A stretch of DNA of 64,000 nt from Gnetum montanum (GCA_015680685.1 MNCI01008279.1:562072-626071); one strand, 5' to 3'; shown: positions 11,761-23,854, counted from the first letter of the stretch. The notes: generated by a model from the letters alone, not told the origin. Made by a program: numbers and translations.

Positions 11761-12316
11761 TTGTTAAAAATTATATGCTAAAAAAATTATCATATCCATA
11801 AAAGAATTATAGATAAACCTTATATTATCCAAGTGAAATAACAACTTAGCCTCAAAAGTAATATTAATAGTAGTAACAAACTTCACAATCATTGGAAATA
11901 TCACCACCAGAACAATACCCCTATGAACTTGATCCTTACAAGTACTTTGTGTAACAATTATTCTTTCCAAGAAGTTTTGTTACTCCTACATGTTATTATT
12001 ATCCTTTTGAATATCATAGACTTGTTGCGCCTACTCCTTAATCCCTATCTTATGTACCTTATTTTCTTGAAAATTCTTCACCCTTTATACTTCCATCTCA
12101 AATGAAAGAAGAGCTAACACCACAACTATAATAGAGAAATGCCACTTTTGTAGTTCATTTTTAGGTAAATAATGAAGCTAATAGTTTTGAGTACAAACTT
12201 AGAAAATGTTCTTTCTTTAGGAAAACCTAACTCTGTGTCCATTTTTTATGGATCTATTCATCCACATAATTCATTGAAAGTTTAACAACAAACCACACAA
12301 AGTGAAATTAATGTGC
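11761..12316 (+). other. Remainder of F before the A insertion
   Basis: A Tyr/Pro/Leu-coding, repetitive stretch at 11923-12105 could be the low-complexity C-terminal part of F gag, as in A and D. The rest holds nothing recognisable. It ends in TGTGC, the target duplication of A. Confidence 0.4.
12312..12316. repeat. Target site duplication of element A, left copy
   Basis: TGTGC directly before the 5' LTR of A; the identical TGTGC follows the 3' LTR at 34195-34199. Confidence 0.85.
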
Positions 12317-13162
12317 TAATGAGTTTAGATTTGATGGGCCATGATGTTGAATACGCGACATCATTCGACATCAGGGCTAATAAGCGATGTCAGATACTTG
12401 ACGTCAGTTCATTGGGATCTTGCCTATAAATATTGCACTTGGGCTCCTAGTTGAGATAGGAGGTAGAGCATGTAGAATATAGGAAATAGTTTTAATTTTT
12501 AGTTTCTTCTCTTTTAAGTCTATTACTCCCAATGCATGCCCACAACATGATGTTTATAGTTGTACGACACATTTGTTTGAGTGTGACATATTTGGACACA
12601 TTACACGACTAGCAATAAAGATCAAGATTACTTTCATCATTGCAGCATCCACTTAGATTAATATTGTTGCTTTAATTATTTAATGCTTTTTTTAATTAAA
12701 CATTTTTCATTTATTGTTGTATGCATATGCCATAATCACTAGTGTTTAAGTGGAAGTACTTGGTAACCTAGAGGTGTATTGTTTGACATAACTAGTGATG
12801 TACACTTGGCAATTCCAAAAGTAGCTCCATGAAGTCCAAGACATGTATGAATGATTAAGAGTGGATACCATTGCCTTAGGCTAATTTAGACTTTGTTTCC
12901 ATTATTCATTAGTTAATTAATTTATATCTTTCTCTCATCAGGAGTATCATAGCATAGAATTAGGAACCACATCATATGCCTCACTTTGAACTAAACCATA
13001 CATGACAAAGCTACCACTAGTCCAAGTGGGAAGATAGTGAACTATGATCAAAGCATAATGATCTAGATGTCACAACTAGTCCCATCCATGAAATTCAACT
13101 AAATCATGTGTGAACGCTTATGATTTGTATGGTTGAGTGTAGGGGTACCTCATAGCTCATCG
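12317..13162 (+). repeat. 5' LTR of A
   Basis: 846 bp. It starts TAATGAG (TGATGAG in the 3' copy) and ends CTCATCG (CTCATCA in the 3' copy). A palindrome array built on GACATC/GATGTC lies at 12338-12405, and TATAAATA follows at 12425-12432, about 20 bp beyond the array. The PBS starts at 13164. Confidence 0.92.
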
Positions 13163-13163
13163 T

Positions 13164-13184
13164 TGGCATCGTTGTTGGGGATGG
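13164..13184 (+). other. Primer-binding site of A, tRNA-Asp type
   Basis: TGGCATCGTTGTTGGGGATG directly after the LTR. It matches the tRNA-Asp 3' complement except for transitions at CpG and CC positions and one later base. D has the corresponding TGGCACTGTTGCTAGG at 58570-58586. Confidence 0.8.
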
Positions 13185-13285
13185 TGCTAGTTATCTAGAT
13201 TAGTTATATTATAAATTATTGCTGTAAAGGAACTAACTATATATCTTTTAGAAAATATTAGCTTACGCATCATAAACCAAGAACA

Positions 13286-14953
13286 ATGTCTCTCTCACAC
13301 AGAAGTGACAATGCACGGTATAGCGAACACATTCATTGGAGAAATAATGCAATATACAATGAAGAAGACTGGAGTGATCAACCTTATGCAAGGGTTTCTT
13401 ATGATTATGACCACCCTAAAAACACTCAAAGACTACATTCACCTAAGGTAGAAAATATTAGAGGAGATTACAAAGGTCATAGACTAGGGGAGGCCTCAAG
13501 GCATAAGACCTTCTCTAAGCATAGACAAGATAAACCAAGGGAACCTGAAGAACATCATAGAAGCCATGGAAACTCTTCTAGTTTCTCATCCTCCTCTTTC
13601 CCTTCTATGTCTAGTTTTGACAAAGATGAATGTAGGTATAGAGATAGAGCTCCATTAAAGGGTTCAACTAAAAACTAGAATCTAACCCATGGGAAGAGTC
13701 ACAGAGGACACCATGAACATAGGAACTTCCCTCACAATTTGTTTGATAATGATAAACCCTTGATGGCCACTAAGAGCCTAATGCATATCACAAAGGCCAT
13801 TAAGATATCTCATAGGCATCGTAAAAGGAGTTGACTACCTGAGCTTGACATGAATAATATTCCAAAATTTGTAGGAGGCTATGATTTAGATTTGCAATAG
13901 TATTTACAAGCCTTCCATGATGCCTGTGCTCACTACAACATTAGAAGTGGATGAAAAAAGCTTAAGCTCTTTCCTAGGATACTAATTGATAGAGCCAAAG
14001 TGTGGTATCAATCATTGAGACCAAATTCAATCTGACAATGGTCTACAATGCTAGATATTTTTAACGAGAGATACTAAACATATAAAAGAGTGTCCAATCT
14101 GAGGAGACAATTCCAAGAGTGGAAGCAAAAGCAGCATGAACCCTTGGACATGACCTTAGATAGATATTATGCCTTACTAAATCAATGCCCAAACCATGGT
14201 TTCTCTAAGGAAGAGTAACTTTACCACATCATAGATGGTCTTTGTAATGAAACAAGGGCAACCCTTGGGATGTATGCCCTAGGGCAATTATACAAGCTTC
14301 AAGCCCATCAGGTCAAAGAGTTAATAATGCATGTGGAAAAAGGAGAAGGAGAAATGTGCAAATGGGAGAATGTTAAGAAATCTCAATGGGATCCAACTCT
14401 TCAATGGAAGGAGGTCCAAATTTATGGTAAGGAAAATGAAACCACTCTTGATAAGGTGATTCCACAACAAACTGTGCTGATAGAAGAGTCTATTGATGAT
14501 TTAGAAACAAAATTCAATAGGATGTCTAAATGGATAAAGGAAAATGTTACAAATCTTATTGAGACAGTCATGGAGAAGATTATGAAACACCCACCCAATG
14601 AACACAATAAGAAAAGGACATAGAACCAAGAAACAATTAGGAACACTTTTTGACAAACAAGAAAAGTCGCTAATGAAAGTGAGGCTAAAGACTCAATCAC
14701 AAATGAAGATGATGGATGTGACCTATGCATATATGATCATTTGAAAGGCCAATGCTTCATATTGTTGCATCTACAGGAGTATTAGGAAGGTGCAGTAAAT
14801 TTGAAGTTTGTGCAAAAGCATATGCCCAAGAGACTTCCTCTCCCACAAGGTAATTTTAGACAGTTCCACAACTGATCGTACCATCGTAGCAGGACTTATT
14901 ACCAACCTCAACATCCTCAAATGTAGTGGCAACAACCACAGTCATGGGGGCTA
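13286..14953 (+). pseudogene. gag of A, 5' part (interrupted by B)
   Basis: The start ATG at 13286 (MSLSHRSDNARYSEHIHWR) is matched by D gag (MSLSHNNVNTTTSEAIHWR). One frame runs from 13286 to beyond 14800 without a frameshift, broken only by stops such as TAG at 13676. The N-terminal 130 residues are hydrophilic and rich in Ser, His and Arg. The capsid-like centre has LDMNNIPKFVGGY and AKVWYQSL. The open piece 14270-14623 includes MYALGQLYKLQAHQVKEL and a possible coiled coil. At 14717-14755 a zinc knuckle reads CDLCIYDHLKGQC (CX2CX3HX4C). A Gln/Pro-rich tail follows until B cuts in at 14954; it continues at 27659. Confidence 0.85.
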
Positions 14954-15463
14954 TGACATCCCATTCTTGGATGTCATAAAAATATGAACAATTAATTTAT
15001 TACATTCACCATTTTCTTAGATAATATACAAGAAACATTATAAATACTTAATAAATTAATTAACAAGAAAATAAATAATTGGTATTAAAGAATAAAATAA
15101 GGAAAATGAAAAAATTATATCAATGAAAGAGAGTACTGTAATGCCCTTTTTGGGTTGTCTTCCTATGCCACTTAAGCATTTGAGGCAATCTAGCACTGCC
15201 ACGATGGTTAGGCTATCTTGCCAAAGGGATGATCAATCCCTTTTTGTCCCACTTCACCTAGCTCCCATTACTTGCCTTTCTTGGCTCTACAACTCCATGC
15301 TTGGCATGAACTCTAACCTTGATCTTAAATGACATAGGTCAAACCCTTTCCCAATGGATACCTGAATAATCGTAACTCCTCATAACGAGGTGCCACCTCA
15401 TTAGAAGGTTAAATTACATTGTTTAAAATTGTTTCCGTCCTTAACAAGGGATGGGACATTACA
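14954..15463 (-). repeat. 3' LTR of B
   Basis: 510 bp, from TGACATCCCATTC to GGGACATTACA on the plus strand. It is collinear with 27157-27658, including the run AACTCCTCATAACGAG and the terminal AACAAGGGATGG. The open frame 15123-15332 lies wholly in the LTR and is not a gene. Confidence 0.92.
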
Positions 15464-15480
15464 ATCTACCACCCTTAAGT
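15464..15480 (-). other. Polypurine tract of B
   Basis: On the minus strand ACTTAAGGGTGGTAGAT directly precedes the 3' LTR (TGTAATGTCCC). This PPT plus LTR start is typical of plant chromoviruses. Confidence 0.8.
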
Positions 15481-15646
15481 ATCTAGCTTGTCCTCGAGTG
15501 CTTCCTCTATATCCAGCTGCTTAGTTACTGCTTCATTATTATGCTCCTCAGCTTTAGTTCCCTTATTTTTCTCATTATCATCTATACAAATAATAGATCA
15601 AAAATTATAAAACATAATTTATTACATCCATAACAAATACAATTTA
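15481..15646 (-). other. 3' untranslated part of B
   Basis: An AT-rich stretch between the chromodomain stop and the PPT. Nothing else is seen. Confidence 0.5.
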
Positions 15647-16698
15647 TCATTCAATATCATGATGCTCAAAAAGTTGAGGATAAATATTTAAAATAAATTT
15701 CTTGTTTTCCCAAGTATGTTGATCACAATTTGACCATTGAACAAGTACTTCGCTGATAGTTTTATTTTGTAATTTCTTGGTTTTTTGGTCCTTAATAGTA
15801 ATGGGTTTAACTTAAAAGATGGTGTTGGATCATAATGGCAAAGTATTTTAATTTAACACATATGGTACATCATTTTCATGAAATTTCTTTACCAAGCTCA
15901 CATGAAAAACTGGATGAATTTTTAAGGTTTCTAGAAGATTCAATTAATATGCTACTTCATGAATTCTTTCAAAAATTTCAAAAGGTCCACAAAATATAGG
16001 TGCCAATTTAGCATATTTTCTCAGTTTAAGAGAATTTCTGGTAGGTTTTACTTTTAGTAATACTTGATCTCCTATTTGGAATTCTTTTTTAAGTTGATGT
16101 TGATCTGCATGTCCTTGATATTTATTTTGGATAGCTTGTAAATTTTGTTTTACTCTTGTGACAATGTTTTCCATGATTTCCATTTCTTCTTCCTTCCATT
16201 CCATTCTTAAGTTTGGATCAGCCTAGATTAATGGTGTATGAAAATTTCATCCATATACTACTTCAAATGGTGTTCGATGTATAGAACCTTGATAATTGTT
16301 ATTATAGGAAAATTCTGCCAGGTGCAAATAATTCTCCCACATTTTTGGTCTACTCCTGACATAGCTTCATAGGATATCTTCTAATATTCTATTCACATGT
16401 TTAGTTTGTCCATTAGTCTCAAGGTGATAAGTTGTGCTAAATTTCAACTGGTTTCCAAGCTCTCTAAAGAAATTTTTCCAAAATTCAAATATGAACTTGG
16501 GATCTCTGTCTGAAGTAATAGATTTTGGACAACCATGTAATCGAAATACTTCACATACAAATTTTGGGCTACTTCTTTTGTTGTGTTTGTAGATTCAAAG
16601 CTATAAAATGTGCCATTTTTGATAGGTGATCAACCACTGCAAAAATTGAGTCATTTCCATTTTTAATTTTTGGAAATTCCATAATGAAATCCATGGTG
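15647..16698 (-). pseudogene. Integrase core, C-terminus and chromodomain of B
   Basis: The segment begins right after insertion H with the first catalytic aspartate in MDFIMEFPK (about 16676-16700). The second is in ITSDRDPKF near 16500-16522. The catalytic glutamate is replaced by lysine: NGQTKHVNRI, codon at 16400-16402. The open piece 15944-16204 (GDQVLLKVKP, KLAPIFCGPFEI) is the C-terminal integrase domain. Downstream, near 15650-15790, a chromodomain is visible with ISEVLVQWSNCDQHTWEN and a final YPQLFEHHDIE before the stop at 15647. The chromodomain would bind modified histone and steer insertion. Stops occur throughout. Confidence 0.85.
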
Positions 16699-16709
16699 AT
16701 ATTTGTTGG

Positions 16710-18343
16710 CGACCGTTTGGGACGCGACCACCAACGAGTGTCCTCGAATAGGATTTAGGTGCTTGCTGGTCTTTTAGCAACACCAAGGCCCAGATACCTC
16801 CAAATAGACTCAGTAGTTAATGTGAATATGTGTGTGTGCTGTTGCGGTGTGTGGTTGTGAAAAATGAAATGATTGCGTTGTGTGTAAAATACAAATGACT
16901 TATCTTAAAGAGATTCAACCAACTTTGCCAAGTACTGTGAGTTATTGAGAGTTCTTATTCTATTCAATTGCCTAGTCTACGCAGTCCTTATAATACCTAC
17001 TTGTAACAAATAAAGTTTTGCAAAAACATTTGCGCACAACTCTACGAATCTACTTCTAATTTTCCCCAGAGAAAGAGATAGTCCCACAAGAAAACTAGAA
17101 ATAGAGCGAGATTCAATGGAAATAGAAAGAAGAGAACAAGAAAGAATATTTGTTTAAAGATCTCAAATGTTTAAACAAGGTAAAATGATACGAGTAAACA
17201 CTTTGCAATAAAGCTATCCCAAATTCAAAAACTACGAATTGTTCAAACTTCCAAGGCTCAAATAAGCAATTTCTTTAAGACAATCCTACTATGCTACCCA
17301 AACATTGTTGCATAAACTATCACGTACGAGACTCTATTTTGGCTAGATAATAGATGTCAACAATTGCATTCAACAGAACCTTCAAAAGACTTGAAAATTT
17401 TTGATTGAAATACCACAGAGATTCACTTTAAAGATAAAATTCTGGTCCTATCAAAATACCAAAGATTTTCTGAACCCTCTTGACTATTGAATCATTCAAC
17501 GGCTTGACTACATGCAGAGGCTCTCTTACAAAAATCTCAATAGCAGTTCTTATACATTGCACAATAATAAAATTCACTACTAAAATGCTCTTAAGGCTTT
17601 TAAACACAAGCTCTTCTATGGCAAAATTTTAATAGAAATTTTCTATCATGCAACAAGAAACAATAAGAGCAATCTAAAAATCCCAAAATTACTTGCCAAG
17701 CATGATACTATCTAAACCACTAGCTAAATAATTTAAACAAAATAAAAAAATAAAAATAACTCACAGGACTATGACAAAGAGGCTGAAATGTTGTCTTTAG
17801 CAAGTCATCTTACAAGCAATCTTTCATAATGTCTTTTTACAAATGCTCTTCCAAGAGTGTTGTCCTCCTCCTTCTAACCCCTGAAGCCTTTTTATAGGGT
17901 TCAAAAGGTAGTTAGATATTCCAAAATATCTTGGCTAACTTCTCTCCCAAGTAAGGAACTTATAACTTGCCCAACAAGTTAGGAAGTTGTAACTTATACA
18001 TAAAGTTAGGAAAAAATCATGCTAACATCGACATGTGTTTTTTTGTAATTTAACATTAGCTACAATTATCATGTAATTTAGGAATAAAATGGATAGTAAC
18101 TAAATTGGCATGTGTTTTTAGGAATAAAATGGATACTAACTAAATGTCCCCTTTTAGTTACACAAATATCCCAAAAAATATCCCCAAAAATTTCTTTCTC
18201 TTTTTCAATGCATATTGTCAAAGTATATCTAACACTATGCATGTATTAATTAATTAATTTTAATTTAATTTTTTTGTGTTATAGTTTTGGATAATGGTTA
18301 AGGGAACCTTTCTTAAAATAGTCATATACATAATCCACAACAC
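16710..18343. other. Left part of H, non-coding
   Basis: It starts with a GC-richer 100 bp (GACCGTTTGGGACGCGACC) and then becomes AT-rich, with a direct repeat of GGAATAAAATGGATA and neighbouring bases at about 18082-18143. No protein or RNA gene is recognised. Confidence 0.4.
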
Positions 18344-19851
18344 TTGCCGCTGTGAAACCTAGGGTATCGTTGATGCAGAGCTTACAGTGGTTCTGTCTTC
18401 TATTTCTCTATCCCTTCTTTCTTGAATTTCTTGTATTATTTTAAACAGCATAGGTAATAGCAAAAAAAGTGGTTGCAGCTGCATTTGACATCTGGAACAA
18501 TGCCGTCTCCATTTTTACTAATGGCACCATCGAAATAGCAGGCATCGGCTCTGGCTTGTTTTAACTGAAGGAGGTTACGTGTTGATGTTACCCTCATCTT
18601 CATAGACAAACATTCATCATAATTCCAGTGTCCACTAGAATGGTAACCATTAATGGTGCAGCTCTCCCTGGTTAAGCGTATAACCAGCAACGGTGCCACC
18701 GAATGCAAGTACATTGTTTCTCTCACGATTTATTATTTTTACTTAGCCAACATCTAAAATTTTCGTTAATGGAATTCTCCTGAACTCTTTGTCCCAGGCA
18801 TTAGTCTTTAACTGTTGCCATCAAGATGCACTCTGCATTTTCTTGGACGTTGTTGTTGCTAATGCTGTGGTCATTTTTGATTCTGGTCAAGGGTTTGTTC
18901 CGCCATGATTGACGTTGAAGCTAAAGCTTCTATGCTGTGTTGCCAATGGCTATCGGCTAAAAAGGTTGTCCTTGCTGTTAAAAGATACATGTCCTTCTTC
19001 CGGTGACTTTGAATCTTTTTTATTCCTCACGATTATGATCCAAACAAGATTTCTGCCATGTAGATGCAATGCCCATTTGTGTTTCTTCGGTGTTTGTTGC
19101 AGATTGCCTTCACTTTTGGCCATTGGTTTTTCCTGCATTGTCTTTGTTCTGTGCTTTTTTTTTTTTAAGTTTTTAAATGCTGCAAAATTGATAAAAAAAG
19201 GTAAGAAGCTGCACGTAAGCCCGTGAATCTTGTCGGGGTAAAAACATGCATCTATGATGTTTACTTCAACATTTTCATTTCATCAATCCTTAGTGCTGTT
19301 TCCACCCCATCTGCTACCGCAAAACAAGGCCCTGTCGCGTTGCACCTTTCATCACCACGTTGCTGCTGCAACCTTGTCTTCTGCCCACACGGCTGTGGAG
19401 ACGCAGGCGTGGCTACTGCTTCCTATGCGTAAAAGCATTATTGATATTTACGGTGCTAACTTGCTGGGGCCGATGTGGCTCTTTTGAATCCAAGAAGTTG
19501 TTAGTTTGCATTACAGTTTTTGACTTAATCATGTTGCCATATGTGAAACTACAAATTTTTTATATGTATTGGACTCTTGACATCCCAACAAATCCTATAT
19601 CTTCTACCCTTTTCTATACGTATACGTGTTCTTGGATTTCATCATGTTGTTTAAATTATGCATCCTTGCTGTCTGTCTAGGACAAGGAAATATCAAAGAA
19701 AGCAGCAAACAAGAACAAATCAATAACATTGACTTTTCTGGTGGTTACTGGTCCTGTAGAGGATTCTGAAAGCATGTGATTGAACTCTGCTATCTGCATC
19801 ATGCATCTGTCTGCTAATCTCCCATTCTTTGATAAATCCTAGAATCTGATC
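18344..19851. other. Middle of H: higher-GC sequence of unknown origin
   Basis: Base composition is more balanced than the surrounding retroelements, and open frames exist on both strands (18436-18726 minus, with HSSGHWNYDECLSMK and GDGIVPDVKCSC; 18909-19226, 19223-19432 and 19254-19487 plus). I recognise no family in any of them. The composition and the P450 fragment next to it suggest that more host gene or intron sequence was captured, but this is inference. Confidence 0.35.
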
Positions 19852-20345
19852 TTGAATGAAGCAGTTTACAAAGTAGTTCATCATTTCAGCTATTTTCAGA
19901 ATGGAGAGATGGAAAAAGGGGTGTTTCTGTACTGGGCATCAGTGACCGCATTAGATTTTTTGCGATATCTGCTATTCAGGATTTTGGTAAAATTTTGGTG
20001 GAAACCTCTGCAACTTAAAAGATGCTTGAGTCCCAGGGCCTCAAACTCCTTCTTTACAAGTTCTTCCTGGGTAATGCTAGAGACATTGCAAAAATGGTGG
20101 AGGAAGCCCATTCTACTCCTATGCCATCTCACTTAGATAATATTGTTCCCAGAGTTAGACCATATCTTTGTGTTTGGGTGAAACCATATCTTTGTGTTTG
20201 GGTGAAAACATATGATACCTTTCTACTTCAATCCGCAACTATCACTTGCTTACGCGGATATAACATTTTCAAACTATTTTCTATGACTCGCAAAATCTCC
20301 TCTGCCGAGAAATCAATGTTCTGGAAAGCTTTCACAGAGAAATGA
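19852..20345 (+). pseudogene. Cytochrome P450 N-terminal fragment (CYP72-clan-like), captured in H
   Basis: The first frame gives a hydrophobic anchor followed by FRILVKFWWKPLQLKR. A frameshift near 20025-20040 leads into YKFFLGNARDIAKMVEEAHS, then TPMPSHLDNIVPRVRPYLCVW. The order membrane anchor, W-W-x-P, proline hinge region, GN-(x)n-E and L-P-R-V matches the N-terminus of CYP72-clan enzymes such as the CYP734/CYP721 group, endoplasmic-reticulum monooxygenases. A 24-bp unit is duplicated in tandem (20160-20207), repeating PYLCVWVK. Only the first exon-like 160 residues are present; the I-helix, the E-R motif and the heme-cysteine region are absent. It cannot encode an enzyme. Confidence 0.7.
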
Positions 20346-20582
20346 TGCTAGATTTTTCTTTCCTTTTTTCCTATTTGTTTGTTTGTTTTTTTAAAGGCTC
20401 ATCCACATCAATCCAAACGAGCCCTCCAGGATTATGTATATCAATAAGATGACAACCATCATCTTTCTCATTTGAATATTTGTTTTTTCTTGTATACACA
20501 AACGATGGAAGTGTGGCAGAATTAATATCATTCATATTTTTATCACTTTTGATGTTCCATGAATTGGCCAAATGTGCCAACA
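20346..20582. other. Right end of H
   Basis: 237 bp running to the terminal GCCAACA. In the minus direction it begins TGTTGGCACATTTGGCCAAT, which looks like the start of an LTR. No matching second copy is present in H. Confidence 0.45.
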
Positions 20583-22260
20583 ATATCTTTTCATTTCTAG
20601 GTTGGGACTTCTTGAGATTGTAATAATCCACTAGGTTTCCTCTATTCAACTTTTATTCTTTGGCATGTTGGACAATTCTTAATGTATGAGGACACATCAT
20701 TCTTCATTCTAGGCCAAAAATAAGATTTGCAAATTATCATATAGGTCTTAATATAACCTAGGTGTCCTGCATATGGTACTTCATGTGCTTCACACAACAA
20801 CCTTAGTCTCCAATTTCGTTTTGGTATGCATACTCTTTGTCCTTTCATCGATAAACCATTAGAAGTAAGTTGATATTGAGGCTCATAGGAAATATTGGTT
20901 AAAATGTTTTTCAAATAAGGGTATTCTTTTATTTGTTCCTTGATTTCTTATTCCATAGGGATTGTTATCACACCTATCATTAAATTCCACATTCGACTAA
21001 GGGCATCGACTACCACATTTTTCTTAACAGAAATATATTTGATTTCAAAATCATATTCAGCCAATAATTCTATCCATCACCTTTGATGAATATTCAAAAT
21101 AGGCTGTCTTTACAAATATTCTAAGCTTTTATGATCTACTTTTAATACAAACCTTTTTCCACAAAGATAATGTCTCCAAAATTTTAAAGCATGAATAATT
21201 GCTAATAATTCTAAATCATGGGTTATGTAATTTACCTCAGCTCCTCATAATTTATGAGATTCATAACATACCACTTTATCTTCTTGTGAAAGAACTACAC
21301 CAATTCGTATTCCATAGGAATCTGTGAATACTTAAAATGGTAATTCTTCATCCAGAATTCTCAAAATAGGTAACATTGTAAGTAGCATCTTTAATCTAAG
21401 AAAAGATTCCTTGCATTTTTCATCAAATTTGAACATGTTTATCCTATAAAAGGTTAGTCAATGGGGCTACCAATGTGGAATAATATTTAATGAAACATCA
21501 ATAAAAACCAACTAAACCTAAGAAACTATGAACTTCTATAACATCTTTTAAGTCAGGCCAATCCTAGATCACACTAGTTTTTGCTGAATCTACTTGCAAT
21601 CATTTCTTGGAAACTATATGTCCTAAGTATGAAACTTCTTTCTTAAAGAGTTCACATTTACTCAATATAGCTTTTAGTTGATGTTCTTTAAGAATTTCCC
21701 TTGTAATTTTCAAATGTTTGATATGTTCTTCTCTTAACTTATAATAAACTAGTGTATCATCCATAAATACTATAACACATTGATCAAGATATTCATGAAA
21801 AATATTATTCATTAATACCATGAATGTTGCAGGAACATTAGTTAATCCAAATGGCATTACAACAAATTTGTATAATCCATATCTAGTTCTAAAAGAAATT
21901 TTCTCAATATCTTTGTCCTTAATACTTATTTGGTGATAACCTAATTTTAAATCAATCTTTGAGAACTAACATGCACCTGTAACTTGATCAAATAAATCAT
22001 CAATTATAGGTAAAGGATAAGTATTTTTAATCATCACTTTATTCAATGCTCTATAATCAATGCATAATCTTAGTGTACCATCTTTCTTTTTAATGAATAA
22101 AAATAGTGCAGCCCAAGGTGATATGCTACGTCTAATTTTTCCTTCTTCCAATAATTGGTATAATTGTACTTTTAATTCTGTTAATTTAAAAGTAGAAAAT
22201 CTATAAAGAGCTTTTGATATAGGTTGTGTACTAGGAAAAATATCAATGGCATGCTTGACA
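20583..22260 (-). pseudogene. RT, RNase H and integrase zinc domain of B
   Basis: RT begins near 22260. The piece 21966-22151 has [19 protein letters not shown] and [12 protein letters not shown]. The piece 21600-21857 has MPFGLTNVPATF and the catalytic FMDDTLVY with both aspartates kept (codons 21756-21761), then LSKCELFKKEVSYLGHIVS. The RNase H part (about 21000-21550) is strongly eroded. The integrase zinc domain at 20642-20914 keeps H-H-C-C (HEVPYAGH ... NCPTCQRIK), and the frame runs up to the H junction. The domain order and motifs are those of a chromovirus pol. Stops separate the pieces. Confidence 0.88.
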
Positions 22261-22830
22261 TTTCTTTTTGGAGGTAGTTCTTTAGTTTCACCAAATACTA
22301 AATCTTTATATTCCTCAAGTTCATTTGAGATCTCAATACCTGAAGATCTCTAAGGTTGGGTTAGTTTGACAATCAACATCATAGCACCTTTTTCGACTAG
22401 TCTTTTAGCTTGCTTAATAGTTATCGTTTGAATTTTATTTGCTATTCCTACCCCTCTTAGAACCCTGACTCTATCAGTGGTTGGGACTTTTAAAATATGA
22501 GTTTCAAAGTGGGCAAGAACATCAAATTTTTACAGGAAAGACATTCCTAAAATTGCATCAACATCACCTAGTTCAAATTCAAAAAATTCATCAATGAAAG
22601 GCATGTTTTGCAAGGTAAAGTTAATTTCTCCATACCTGGTATGTTTGCTCATAGTTGTTCCATTTTCCAGTTCTATTTGAATAATTTTCTTGGAAGGTAA
22701 ACTTAATTTTAATAAATTAATTAACTTTGGAGAAATAAAGTTATCACTAGCACTAGTATCAATAAAAAAATTAATTTGTTTACCTTCAATTGAACCTTCA
22801 AAAATCAGTAAAGAAAATTAAAAGTTACAC
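22261..22830 (-). pseudogene. Protease region of B
   Basis: On the minus strand near 22729-22780 the sequence reads FIDTSASDNFISPKL, the retropepsin active site with D-T-S in place of the usual D-S/T-G. FELGDVDAILGMSFL near 22545-22590 is the typical second conserved block. It would mature the Gag-Pol precursor. The frame contains stops and merges into RT. Confidence 0.7.
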
Positions 22831-22869
22831 AAACCTAATTTGGTCAATGCAAATATCTTCTTCACTACT

Positions 22870-23854
22870 ATGGTAGTGGTTGGATTTTCTCCTTTAATCA
22901 TGTTTGGATTGGGTTTTTGATTCAGTTTATCCTTTGTATTTTTGCTTGAAATTTTGGGTAGTCTCATTTGAAATGTTCTTCATTATAAATAAAACATCCA
23001 AATGCTGATCAAGATTTTTTGGTTGGTGTCTCTTCTACCATTGCTTGTGAAAAAGTAGTTTCTCAAAGAGTTTTTTGTCGAATGGTAACTAGTATATGAT
23101 TTGATTCCTCATAATCCTTAGAAATTTTTTATGCTTCATCAATGGTTTGAGGCTTATGGGCTTGTGTTTAAGGATGTAATTGAACATGTAGTCCTCTAAT
23201 GAATTTTTAAGCTAATTCTCCCTCATCCAAATGACTTACATATTGAGAAAGATCATAGAATTCCTTGTAGTAATCATCTACGGATCACCTTTCCAATCTT
23301 AAGGAATCAAATCTCATTTTACTGTTTGAGAAAAATTTTGAGATCGTAGTCCATTCCACCATGTTACCGCAAGTCCTCTTAAATACAAGGAGATAACTTT
23401 TAAATGTTCATGGCTTGACAAATTCAACATATCGAAGTAATTTTCCATTGTATCAAGCCAATCCTTTGCCTTAACACTAGATCCAAGGGCTTCATCATAT
23501 TTATCTAATTTTACTTTCTTAGCATGAACTTGTGTAAATGATTCTCTAGGTGGATTAAGCCAATTTCCATTTCCCTCACCTTTGGTTTTAATTCTACAAC
23601 CTACAAGAGGAATTTCAATATCCTATCCACTAATAGGTAGAGGTTGTGTTTGGTGTCGATCCTTAGGAGGGAGTTAATCTTAGTCTTGATGTTGTTCCCT
23701 AGGTAGACTGTGGGTAGAATTTGAAGGCTAAATAAGATGGTTAGTTAATTTTGTGATGGAGTCTACAAAGAAATCCATCTTTCCTTGCAAGTTTGACCAT
23801 TTTAGCTTCTAAACTCTGAGACAATTTCCTAATTTCCTTAGACATATTTTGCAT
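22870..23854 (-). pseudogene. gag of B, degenerate
   Basis: The ATG at 23852-23854 gives MQNMSKEIRKLSQSLEAKM, a likely N-terminal helix. The capsid core shows AKDWLDTMENYFDMLNLSS near 23430-23490 and LYLRGLAVTWWNGL near 23350-23400, a hallmark of Ty3/gypsy Gag. A decayed zinc knuckle near 22960-23000 reads CFIYNEEHFK, then a stop and DYP, so two of the three cysteines have become tyrosine. The frame has several stops. It follows protease, RT and integrase in element order as expected. Confidence 0.75.

Larger units (their letters stand above)
16704..20582. mobile_element. H: 3.9-kb insertion inside B integrase, carrying host gene sequence
   Basis: It interrupts B integrase exactly between the KDI and TMDFI parts. 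The ends are TGTTGGC and GCCAACA, and the flanking bases are ATATT (16699-16703) and ATATC (20583-20587), a five-base duplication with one mismatch. TG...CA ends with a 5-bp duplication fit LTR-retrotransposon integration. I see no LTR pair, PBS or element genes, so it is at best a non-autonomous or rearranged element. The right third carries a P450 gene fragment. The left 1.6 kb is AT-rich and non-coding; a TG...CA unit ending CCACAACA near 18343 is a possible LTR-like block. Confidence 0.7.

Noticed and set aside
18436-18726. 96-codon minus-strand frame in H as a host gene
   Set aside because: No family was recognised; it is kept only as a description of the middle of H.
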